Origin: SHZI01 sp049290495
Lineage (GTDB): Bacteria > Pseudomonadota > Gammaproteobacteria > Steroidobacterales > GCA-2729495
NCBI GenBank assembly: GCA_049290495.1
Contig: JBATNV010000136.1
Span: forward strand, 1-52,467
DNA length: 52,467 nucleotides
Reading direction: 5' to 3'
Shown in pieces: positions 8,289 to 15,890 of this stretch. The notes under the pieces are model-generated. The model made no database searches and had not been told where the DNA came from. It was given only the letters and a program-made list of their open reading frames with translations. Position 1 is the stretch's first letter, and each line of letters starts with the position of its first letter. The position numbers were made by a program, and so were the translations under genes.

Positions 8289-9431
8289 ATGCAATTTTGC
8301 CGCAAGTGCATTATGCCGATTACCCGTCCGGAGCAGGTCTTCGATGCTGAGGGGGTCTGCGATGCGTGCAATTCAGTCGCCAGAAAGCGCGACATCGACT
8401 GGAGTCAGCGGGCGGCTGAATTCGATGCCATCCTCGCACGGTATCGCGGTGATGGTGCGCGCTGGGACTGCATCATTCCCGTCAGCGGCGGCAAGGACAG
8501 CTGCTACCAGGCACTGACCATGCGCGACAAGTACGGTATGAAGCCGCTTTGCGTGAATCACATCCCCTGCGAAATGACCGAGGTCGGGCAGAAGAACCTG
8601 AGCTTCCTGCGTGACCAGGGCTTTGACCTGATCCAGGTGGGGGGTAACCGCAAGGCTTACCGGCAGCTGGTAGACATCGGTTTCAGAAAGCTGGGTGATT
8701 GCTGCTGGCCTGAGCATATCGGCATCTTCACCATACCGGTGCGGATTGCCGTTGAGTTCCGCATTCCACTGCTGATCTGGGGCGAGAACTCACAGTTTGA
8801 ATATGGCGGCCCGGCTTCCCGCAAGGGCAATAATTTTCTCGATCGCAACTGGCTTGAGCAGTTCCAGATGCTTGGCCACCGGCTCTCCGATGCCGTGCAC
8901 GATGGTGTGGACATGCGCGACATCTACTTTCTCGAATACCCGCCGGACCAGCAGATTCACGAGGTCGGTGTCACTGGCCTGTTTCTCGGCTATTTCGAGC
9001 CCTGGGACACCGAACGCAACCGGGACCTGGTCTTGAGCCTGGGCTGGAACCGCAATCCCGGCGGGCCGGTCGAGGGTGCCTATAACGACATCGAGAATCT
9101 CGACTGCAAGTGGATCGGCGGACTGCATGACTACATGAAGTTCATCAAGTTCGGTTACGGACGCGCCACTGACCAGTTGTGCATCGAAATCCGGGCCGGG
9201 CGTATGACGCGCAGTGAAGCCATCGACAAGCTGATCGCGTCCTCCGAAGGGCAGGTGCCCTGGAAGTACGTGCCTGATTTTCTGCAATTCCTCGGCATGA
9301 GCGAGGCAGTATTCGAGACAACGCTCGACCGCTTCACAAACAAGATGCTCTTCGTCTGTGACGATGACGGCAATCTCGTCAAGGATGCGCACGGCAACCT
9401 GCAGAGAAAGTTTCTGCCACAGCCCCTGTGA
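8289..9431 (+). CDS. N-acetyl sugar amidotransferase (WbpG/PseA family)
   Basis: A 380-residue protein with an N-terminal zinc-ribbon-like pair of Cys motifs (FCRKC at 3–7 and VCDAC further on), then a PP-loop ATP-pyrophosphatase motif PVSGGKDS. This is the family of WbpG from Pseudomonas O-antigen loci and PseA of Campylobacter, which convert an acetamido to an acetamidino group using ammonia supplied by a HisH/HisF pair. HisH and HisF follow directly with overlapping frames, matching that three-protein system. An AGGAG is placed 6 nt before the ATG. The likely substrate here is pseudaminic acid or its CMP form, by context. Confidence 0.85.
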   Translation: MQFCRKCIMPITRPEQVFDAEGVCDACNSVARKRDIDWSQRAAEFDAILARYRGDGARWDCIIPVSGGKDSCYQALTMRDKYGMKPLCVNHIPCEMTEVGQKNLSFLRDQGFDLIQVGGNRKAYRQLVDIGFRKLGDCCWPEHIGIFTIPVRIAVEFRIPLLIWGENSQFEYGGPASRKGNNFLDRNWLEQFQMLGHRLSDAVHDGVDMRDIYFLEYPPDQQIHEVGVTGLFLGYFEPWDTERNRDLVLSLGWNRNPGGPVEGAYNDIENLDCKWIGGLHDYMKFIKFGYGRATDQLCIEIRAGRMTRSEAIDKLIASSEGQVPWKYVPDFLQFLGMSEAVFETTLDRFTNKMLFVCDDDGNLVKDAHGNLQRKFLPQPL

Positions 9432-10048
9432 TCACCGTTATCGACATAGGCATGGGCAACATCGGCAGCGTTGCCCGGGCGCTGAAGTTTCTCGACATTG
9501 CGCATACGGTGTGCGCCGAGCCGGCCGGGGTGCGTAGCGCAGGCGCATTGATCCTGCCCGGCGTGGGCAGTTTTGCCGAAGCCACCCGGCGCCTCGCTGC
9601 AAGCGGCATGGACGATGCGATTACAGACAGCGTGAAAGTCCGGCAGACGCCGATACTCGGCATCTGTCTCGGCATGCAGCTGCTCGCCACGAGCGGTGAC
9701 GAAGGTGCTGAAGGCGCGCCGGTTTCCGGTCTGGGGCTGATCCGGGGACATGTCGCTGCCTTGCGCCGGAATGATCCCTCGCTGCGTATTCCGCACATGG
9801 GCTGGAACGATGTCCAAGGCGGATCAATGGCGATGTTTGCCGGTGTACCGAATGGTGCGTGTTTCTACTTCGTGCACAGCTATGCGATACAGCTGGATGA
9901 AGATATCCCCTATGCCACCGCTGATTACGGTGGTGAGGTCGTTGCCGCTGTAGCCAGCGGCCCGGTCTGGGGTGCCCAGTTTCATCCGGAGAAGAGCCAG
10001 GACGCCGGGCTCCAGGTGCTCAGGAATTTCGTGGCTCTCGCATGCTGA
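9428..10048 (+). CDS. hisH: HisH-type glutamine amidotransferase subunit (glycan-associated paralogue)
   Basis: A 206-residue class-I glutaminase. The Cys nucleophile lies in LGICLGMQLL, the oxyanion region in LPGVGSFAEA, and the His/Glu pair in QFHPEKS. It begins at a GTG overlapping the previous stop (GTGA). It would produce ammonia channelled through HisF. Its place between an amidotransferase and hisF in a sugar cluster, away from other his genes, points to sugar amidination rather than histidine synthesis. Confidence 0.88.
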   Translation: MITVIDIGMGNIGSVARALKFLDIAHTVCAEPAGVRSAGALILPGVGSFAEATRRLAASGMDDAITDSVKVRQTPILGICLGMQLLATSGDEGAEGAPVSGLGLIRGHVAALRRNDPSLRIPHMGWNDVQGGSMAMFAGVPNGACFYFVHSYAIQLDEDIPYATADYGGEVVAAVASGPVWGAQFHPEKSQDAGLQVLRNFVALAC

Positions 10049-10800
10049 GGCACCGGGTCATACCGGTGGTGCTGATCAACGGCTATTCCGTGCTCAAGAC
10101 CATCCGCTTCAGTGAGCGCCGCAATCTGGGTAACCCGATCACCGTCGCGCGTACCTACAACACGCGCAATGTAGACGAACTGATCCTGCTGGATATCGAT
10201 GCATCGACACAGAAGCGCTCGATCGACATGTTTACGGTGCGCGAGATTGCCTCGGAGTGTTTCATGCCCCTGACGGTCGGCGGAGGGTTGCGCAGCATCG
10301 AGGATATCCAGAAGCTCCTAAAGGCGGGCGCGGACAAGGTGTCGCTGAACTACGGTGCGCTGGTCGATCCGGAATTCGTCCGTAATGCGGTGCGCGTATT
10401 CGGCGCGCAATGCATCGTCGTTTCCATCGATATTCGCCGGCGCGACGGCGTCAACCGGGTCTGGTCGCGGGTCGATCCGGCACTGGATCTCGATCCGCTT
10501 GAATGGATTGCCCGCGCACAGGCGCTCGGCGCCGGCGAGCTGCTCATCAACTTTGTCGATCGCGACGGCACGATGGAGGGTTGTGACCAGGAGAGCATCG
10601 GGGGCTATGCACAGGCTGCCGATGTCCCGCTGATCGCCTGTGGCGGTATCTCCGGTCCGGATGACTGTGTTGCAGCGATCCGCGCCGGGGCGTCAGCGGT
10701 GGCTGCGGCGAGCATCTTTCATTTCACGAATGTCACGCCGAATGACTGCAAGCGCAGAATGGCTGAACAGGGCATTCCGGTCAGGTTGCTGACACCCTGA
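10042..10800 (+). CDS. hisF: HisF-type cyclase subunit (glycan-associated paralogue)
   Basis: A 252-residue TIM-barrel protein of the HisF family (VGGGLRSIEDI, NFVDRDGTMEG, IACGGISG phosphate-binding loops). The start overlaps the hisH end by 7 nt. In histidine synthesis HisF closes the imidazole; in WbpG-type loci the HisH/HisF pair supplies ammonia to the amidotransferase. The next gene is convergent and begins at the very next base after the stop. Confidence 0.88.
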   Translation: MLRHRVIPVVLINGYSVLKTIRFSERRNLGNPITVARTYNTRNVDELILLDIDASTQKRSIDMFTVREIASECFMPLTVGGGLRSIEDIQKLLKAGADKVSLNYGALVDPEFVRNAVRVFGAQCIVVSIDIRRRDGVNRVWSRVDPALDLDPLEWIARAQALGAGELLINFVDRDGTMEGCDQESIGGYAQAADVPLIACGGISGPDDCVAAIRAGASAVAAASIFHFTNVTPNDCKRRMAEQGIPVRLLTP

Positions 10801-11910
10801 TCAGCCCGGGTCTGACACGCCGGGTACGCCGGCCAGTGTGCTGAAATAGGCCAGATATTTGTCCGTCGTCCGGGCCGACGAATACTGGTCTTCCAGGTTC
10901 TTCTTGCCGTTTTCCGCCAGCTGCCGGCGCAGTTCCGGGTCACTGTACAGCTGCTCTACCCGGCGGCTGATGGCGGCCGGATCTTCCACCGGGACGACGA
11001 AGCCTGACACCCCGTCTACAACCACTTCCTTGCCGCCACCGGTATCGGTGATGACCACCGGCGTGCCATAACCCATGGCCTCCATCACGGCTCGCGGCAG
11101 TCCCTCGCCGCTGCGCGAGGGCTGCACCAGTACCTCGCTGGCGGCGATCAGTTCGGGGGCGTTATTGCGAAAACCGGCAACATGGATGCGCTCGCGCATC
11201 CTGTTGCGGGCAATCAGCGACGAGTAGGGCTCTGCGTTCGTGTCCTTGCCCACCAGCAGCAGATGCAGATTGCCGAGGTGCGCCAGGTCGTTGGCCGCTT
11301 CCAGCATGATGTCGATGCCCTTGCTGGGCCTGGCATTCACTGCACAGATGACCACGAAATCATCCGCGCCGATGCCGAATTCGCCCAGATCGGCCGGCGG
11401 CTTTGAGGACCATTCAAGGTTGTGGCCCTTGTGGATGGTCACGACCTGCTTCCGGTTCTTCCAGACCCGTCGCAGTACGTCCTGCCGGACCGCTTCGGAT
11501 ACGCAGATCACGCCATCCACACGCGGGTGCAGGATGGTCATGTAGGCGGTCGGGTCGTGACGGTGCAGGCCGCCGGTGGTGCCCCGGTAGGCAACAAGCT
11601 TCGCCGGGAAGCCGATTGCCGCAAAGGCTGCATTGGGTATGGTCTTTGACGTCGTTGCGTAGATGATGTCGTAGTGCGTGCGGCGCAATTCTGCGCGCAA
11701 GGCGCGGATCGATTTCAGGTCGATCTTCTTGTCTGGATAGCAATCCAGCATGCGGATGCCAAGTTCGCGCAGGCGCGGTACATAGACAGAATCCGGCTTG
11801 ATGACGATGGTGAGCTTGTGCCCGCGCTCTGCCATCGCGATGAAGGATTCAAACTCCGGGCGCAACTGGCTCAGGGCGCCCCGGGAGCCGGCCGCAATGA
11901 GTATGTTCAA
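10801..11910 (-). CDS. GT4-family glycosyltransferase
   Basis: A 369-residue GT-B fold glycosyltransferase. The start is taken as the TTG at 11910–11908, because it overlaps the upstream TGA as TTGA and gives a normal N-terminus (NILIAAGSRGALSQLRPEF); an upstream in-frame start would add unrelated residues lying within the preceding gene. The donor-binding region includes a PSRSGEGLPRAVMEAMGYGT segment with the EX7E-like pair and a downstream GVSGFVVPVEDP. It probably builds the surface glycan. The donor cannot be read from sequence. Last gene of the reverse-strand operon. Confidence 0.8.
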   Translation of the reverse strand: MNILIAAGSRGALSQLRPEFESFIAMAERGHKLTIVIKPDSVYVPRLRELGIRMLDCYPDKKIDLKSIRALRAELRRTHYDIIYATTSKTIPNAAFAAIGFPAKLVAYRGTTGGLHRHDPTAYMTILHPRVDGVICVSEAVRQDVLRRVWKNRKQVVTIHKGHNLEWSSKPPADLGEFGIGADDFVVICAVNARPSKGIDIMLEAANDLAHLGNLHLLLVGKDTNAEPYSSLIARNRMRERIHVAGFRNNAPELIAASEVLVQPSRSGEGLPRAVMEAMGYGTPVVITDTGGGKEVVVDGVSGFVVPVEDPAAISRRVEQLYSDPELRRQLAENGKKNLEDQYSSARTTDKYLAYFSTLAGVPGVSDPG

Positions 11911-12680
11911 GTGCGGGGCCGGTTTTCGGTTTCCAGATACCAGAGCCCCGCGTACTTGTTGAACGAGGCCTGCGCAAACATGACGGCCATCATCAGGCCG
12001 CGCTGCCCGTCGAGAAAACCGAGCCTGAGTACATAGATCAGAAAGAAGGTCCACACGGCGCGCACGATGGCAAAGGGGATGCCGTAGCTTCGCGTCTTCT
12101 GCGCGTAGTATTTGCGGCTGGTTTCCCAGGCGTAGCTGCGGTTTTTTTCCAGCAGATGATCAAAGCCCCTGAGCGAGTTGTGCATCAGGTAACCCTCGCG
12201 GATGGTGCCAATCTTCCCCTCAGTCACGATATGCCCGTGTACGACCACCGGCGTAATGTGGGCTCCGGCGCGCCTGAACAGGCGTTTGGGCGCCCGCGCC
12301 GAGCGCCCGTGTTTCAGCTGCTTGCCAAGAATCACGTTGCCCCAGGGCAGTTTGAAGGCGACCTCCTCGATCTGCGGTCTCGACAGGATACTTCTGATCG
12401 AGGCCTTCATTTCCGCATCCAGCCACTCGTCGGCATCGATGATCAGCACCCAGTCGCCAGTGGCCTTGTCGAGTGCGCGCTGCTTCTGGAAGCCGTCGCC
12501 GGGCCAGTCCGCGGTGATCCAGACCTTGTCGGTGTACTTGCGGACAATAGCGATGGTGTCGTCGGTGCTGCCTGAATCAACGACGATGATTTCATCGGCG
12601 ATCTGTTTCAGCGATTCCAGGCAGGGCTGGATACGGTCCTGCTCATTCATGCAGACGATGATTGCCGACAGTGAATGCAT
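11907..12680 (-). CDS. GT2-family glycosyltransferase, WaaE/KdtX-like
   Basis: A 257-residue GT-A enzyme with an N-terminal nucleotide-binding start (SAIIVCMNEQDRI), the VDSGSTDDT motif, and DADEW as the metal-binding DxD equivalent. The C-terminal part has a hydrophobic stretch (AVWTFFLIYVLRLGF) as in membrane-associated WaaE/KdtX beta-glucosyltransferases of LPS core synthesis. It is 18 nt downstream of the CDP-glycerol-type transferase and overlaps the following GT4. Assignment to the subfamily is good; the exact linkage is unknown. Confidence 0.8.
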   Translation of the reverse strand: MHSLSAIIVCMNEQDRIQPCLESLKQIADEIIVVDSGSTDDTIAIVRKYTDKVWITADWPGDGFQKQRALDKATGDWVLIIDADEWLDAEMKASIRSILSRPQIEEVAFKLPWGNVILGKQLKHGRSARAPKRLFRRAGAHITPVVVHGHIVTEGKIGTIREGYLMHNSLRGFDHLLEKNRSYAWETSRKYYAQKTRSYGIPFAIVRAVWTFFLIYVLRLGFLDGQRGLMMAVMFAQASFNKYAGLWYLETENRPRT

Positions 12681-12698
12681 GGTGGCTCCCGTACGTCT

Positions 12699-13718
12699 CT
12701 ACCAGAATCGGTAATAGTTGAGCTGCCGACGCATCTTCAGGTTGCGCAGCAGGTTCATGGGCTTTTTGTCCTGCCAGCTGTTGGCCAGTATCTCTTCTAC
12801 GGCATCCATTATGCGGTTTGCGCTCCTGCCGTCGCGCCACGGGGTGATGGCGGAGCCGTAGGCAGCGATCGCGCTGCGTAGTGCTGCATCCGGGTGCAGC
12901 GCGCGGGCAATCGCATCGTGCAGCTGTTCCGGCTCGTGTATGTTGATGAGAAAGGGACCCGGGTTGCGGTTTCGGTAACTGATCACCGGTTTTCCCAGCA
13001 GCAGGAATTCTTGCAGGATCGATGAGTTGTCGCTGACCATGACATCGGCCCGGTGCAGCAGTTCGATGACCTTGTCGGTGCTGTGGAATTGCAGACTGTC
13101 GCTGTCCAATGCCCTGTAGCGCGCAACCGTAGCCGGCGCCATCTTCGGGTGCAGGGTGATCAGCCACTGCCATTCGGGTGATTGACTGAGCCGGGCAATC
13201 TCCGGGTACAAGGCTTCGGCCCCCGACAGACTGGGCGTAAAGGTCGAAGCCAGCAGGATCTGTGGCCGGTCGCGGCGGGTTTTGTCGGCTGAATGTTTGA
13301 AGATGCTGTCCAGCTTCAGCCAGCCGGTTTCCTGGACCCGGAAATAACCGCGCTGGAGCGCCAGGGGCTGCAGCATCGCAGTCTGTGAGGGGCTCTGGGT
13401 ACAATAGAGGTCAAACAGCCCGCGCTCGGGGATCGGGTCGCCGCGCTTGTCCTCATTGAGGCCGTGAAATACCTCAACCTTCAGGCCGGGAATGAAGGCA
13501 GGCGCCCGGTCGCCCGGGGCGAACAGGGCGTGCGGGGCATAGCGGACGGCCTCTGCTGCATTCCGGGCGGCAACTTCATCCGGCTTCAGCAAAGCAGACG
13601 ATGCATCGCCGAGCACCAGCCAGCGCACTTCATGCCCGCGGCGGCGCGCTTCAGCCTGCAGCGGGCGCAGGATATCGAAGGAGTAGTCCTGTTCGACATA
13701 GAACAGCAGTCGCTTCAT
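12699..13718 (-). CDS. CDP-glycerol glycerophosphotransferase-like protein (TagB/TagF fold)
   Basis: A protein of about 339 residues with a C-terminal domain resembling CDP-glycerol:polyglycerophosphate transferases: LLASTFTPSLSGAEALYPEI, LITLHPK, then DVMVSDNSSILQEFLLLGKPVISY. These enzymes add glycerol- or polyol-phosphate, or act as related GT-B transferases, in teichoic-acid-like and capsule polymers. I chose the ATG at 13718 since it opens with MKRLLFYVEQ; an in-frame TTG at 13748, overlapping the upstream stop as TTGA, is an alternative adding 10 residues. It is second in the reverse-strand operon. Confidence 0.75.
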   Translation of the reverse strand: MKRLLFYVEQDYSFDILRPLQAEARRRGHEVRWLVLGDASSALLKPDEVAARNAAEAVRYAPHALFAPGDRAPAFIPGLKVEVFHGLNEDKRGDPIPERGLFDLYCTQSPSQTAMLQPLALQRGYFRVQETGWLKLDSIFKHSADKTRRDRPQILLASTFTPSLSGAEALYPEIARLSQSPEWQWLITLHPKMAPATVARYRALDSDSLQFHSTDKVIELLHRADVMVSDNSSILQEFLLLGKPVISYRNRNPGPFLINIHEPEQLHDAIARALHPDAALRSAIAAYGSAITPWRDGRSANRIMDAVEEILANSWQDKKPMNLLRNLKMRRQLNYYRFW

Positions 13719-13744
13719 GGTGCCGGATTTCCCATCAGGTCCGC

Positions 13745-15547
13745 TCAACGGTAGAAGCGCCGCATTTCAAGCATCGTCGCTTCGATCGTGGCGGGGTTGA
13801 GCCTGATACCTGACCTTGGCCGGTAATCAGGCCCCAGCACTTCAACCAGCCCGCCAGGCCAGGTGACGATCAGCTTGTCCGGCTCGACAATCGCGTAGTC
13901 GCTGTAGCTACCGGCAATGATCCAGTCCCAGGATTTCCCGTCGAAGAGATTGCCGCCGCTGCTGTAGTCGGAAATCGGATTCCGGCAACCAAAAACTTCC
14001 TGCAGCAGGGTGCCAGGCAGATCCTGGTGCGCACTGCGATGAGTGTACACATGCGGTTTGCGACCTGGCCAGCGCATCAGCAGCGTGGAGTGCAACTGCC
14101 AGGGGCCGTAGTTGCTGCCGTGGCCGATATTGCCGAGTCCCAGTTCATCGAACTCATAGCCGTGGTCGCTGGCGATGATCACCAGCGTTTCGCGCTGGCC
14201 TTCTTTTGCGTCGAGGGCGGCGAGCACATCCTCGACTTCATGATCGGTGGCCTTGATGCCATGCATGTAAGCGGCATAGCGTTCCGCTAGGGTGCTGGGC
14301 GCCGCGGCACTGGTACCCATATCGCTGGCCGCATTGCCCGGGTCGTAGTACAGCAGGCTGAAGAAGGGTGTGTCCGGGGCATTACGCACATCAAACCAGC
14401 GATGCCAGGCGCGGGTGATGTCGACGTTCCGGTCACCGTCGTGCGGTGCCGGGTACATATGGTCCGGGCTGACCGCGGCAAACACGGTGTGGTCTATTTC
14501 CGCCGGACCGCCAAAGCCTACCGAGCTGAATGCGGCGACCTCATAGCCCTGTGCGACTACCTGGTCCATGAGTACCGGCTGGCGTTGCGTGTCGTTGAAC
14601 GCCTGCCAGTACGTGCTCGGCAGACCGTAAAACATGGAGAAAAAGCCCATACGCGACGAGTTGCCGCCACTGTAATGGTTGCTGAACTGCAGTCCATCAG
14701 CCGCAAATTTTGCGATCCGCGGCGTGTACTCCGGGCTGATCTTGTCTGGCCGCAAGGCGTCGATCACGACAAACAGGATATTCGGCAGAGTCGCCTTGCT
14801 GGCACTGCAAGCCAGCGGCTGCAAAGGGTAGCGCAGCTGGCCGCTATCCGGTGCGCTGGCCTTGCGCAGCAGGCGCTCCCTTTCGACGACTTCGTGATCT
14901 ACCAGGCCCAGTTGTGACAGGCGGCGCTTGGCCTTGATCGGAAAATACACCGGCAGGTAACGGGTAAAGCTCAATACCGGTACATAGGCTGTGGCGTCTG
15001 CCCAGATGTGGGTGCCCTGCCCCCCGCACCAGCAGAGGATCAGTACTACCGCGAGCCAGATGCCCTTGCCGCCCCTGCTCGTAGCGACCCGTTGCCAGAC
15101 ATTACCCGCGAGCATCGCCTGAAACAGCAGTGCAACACAGAAGATGATGCCGGTGAGAATCCAGGTGGAGGTTTCGAAGATCTGCGCTGTCAGCGCGCTC
15201 ATGTGATAGCGGTACTGCGCGAACACATTCGTATCGAGCGCGAGTATGGTCAGCCCGGCTGCGGCGACGGGTATGCCGATGACCATCAGCAGACCCTTGC
15301 GCGGCAGTAGCAGCGCAACAGGGCCGAGCAATAGCATCAGCGGCAGGAAGCCGAGCAGGGCGAAATGGCCGATATAGGCGAGCGCGACATAGACCGTCGC
15401 CAGGCCGGAACCGGGCATGCCAAAGGCAAGCAGGTAACGCAGCCCGACCAGTCCATACAGCGCTGCGTTTGCAATCCCGAACCAGGCAATCCAGCGCAGC
15501 AGCGTGCCGCGCGTCGTTGCGCGGGATGAGGTCGGGGCGGTTGTCAC
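13745..15547 (-). CDS. YejM/PbgA-like inner-membrane sulfatase-fold protein
   Basis: A 600-residue protein starting at GTG, with five hydrophobic segments in the first about 190 residues (the DUF3413-type membrane domain) and a C-terminal periplasmic sulfatase/alkaline-phosphatase fold from about residue 255 (NILFVVIDALRPD, then SSRMGFFSMFYGLPSTYW). This layout matches E. coli YejM (PbgA/LapC, 586 residues), a sensor of lipopolysaccharide that controls LpxC turnover. Here it heads a glycosyltransferase operon, so it could instead be a dedicated phospho-group transferase of the glycan. GGAG lies about 11 nt upstream of the GTG. Confidence 0.75.
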   Translation of the reverse strand: MTTAPTSSRATTRGTLLRWIAWFGIANAALYGLVGLRYLLAFGMPGSGLATVYVALAYIGHFALLGFLPLMLLLGPVALLLPRKGLLMVIGIPVAAAGLTILALDTNVFAQYRYHMSALTAQIFETSTWILTGIIFCVALLFQAMLAGNVWQRVATSRGGKGIWLAVVLILCWCGGQGTHIWADATAYVPVLSFTRYLPVYFPIKAKRRLSQLGLVDHEVVERERLLRKASAPDSGQLRYPLQPLACSASKATLPNILFVVIDALRPDKISPEYTPRIAKFAADGLQFSNHYSGGNSSRMGFFSMFYGLPSTYWQAFNDTQRQPVLMDQVVAQGYEVAAFSSVGFGGPAEIDHTVFAAVSPDHMYPAPHDGDRNVDITRAWHRWFDVRNAPDTPFFSLLYYDPGNAASDMGTSAAAPSTLAERYAAYMHGIKATDHEVEDVLAALDAKEGQRETLVIIASDHGYEFDELGLGNIGHGSNYGPWQLHSTLLMRWPGRKPHVYTHRSAHQDLPGTLLQEVFGCRNPISDYSSGGNLFDGKSWDWIIAGSYSDYAIVEPDKLIVTWPGGLVEVLGPDYRPRSGIRLNPATIEATMLEMRRFYR

Positions 15548-15674
15548 TGAATGCTTAACTCCGGAACGGGCACTGCGCGCAGGGCCGGATTCTAGAACAG
15601 ACGCGCTGGGTAGGTCCCATTATGGCCAATGGCGATCCGGTGCCTGTTGGCGACCTGCACCCGGTTGTGTTGAC

Positions 15675-15710
15675 GCCATACGTTATATGGACAAATATAT
15701 AACGTATGGC
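15675..15710 (+). promoter_or_regulatory. ModE-binding palindrome (molybdenum box) upstream of the TonB receptor
   Basis: Two perfectly complementary 14-bp arms, at 15675–15688 and 15697–15710, flank an 8-bp spacer. The core CGTTATAT-N8-ATATAACG equals the arrangement of the known E. coli modA operator (CGTTATAT-N8-ACATAACG). A TTGACG at 15670–15675 could be a -35 element, so the palindrome would cover the -10 region and ModE–molybdate would repress the downstream receptor. The modE gene itself lies 2.8 kb downstream on the same strand. A leader of about 180 nt follows, with small hairpins (GTAGC-N4-GCTAC) but no recognised riboswitch. Confidence 0.85.
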
Positions 15711-15890
15711 AAAACAGGCGGGCGGCCAGGCAGTAGCAGACGCTACCATTTCCCTGCAAATAGGCTTGCTAAATGGGACGATATGCATTTTTCAGCTTTA
15801 TCAAGCAGCGAGACGATCTCGACTTGGGAAAGAAGGGTGGCGCCCGTTCCGATTGTCATGCGTAATATAAGAATAAATATAGCGCTTAAG

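Noticed and set aside
15711..15890. Molybdenum-cofactor riboswitch in the receptor leader
   Set aside because: Only short simple hairpins are visible; I could not fit the known Moco aptamer, and the ModE site explains regulation better.
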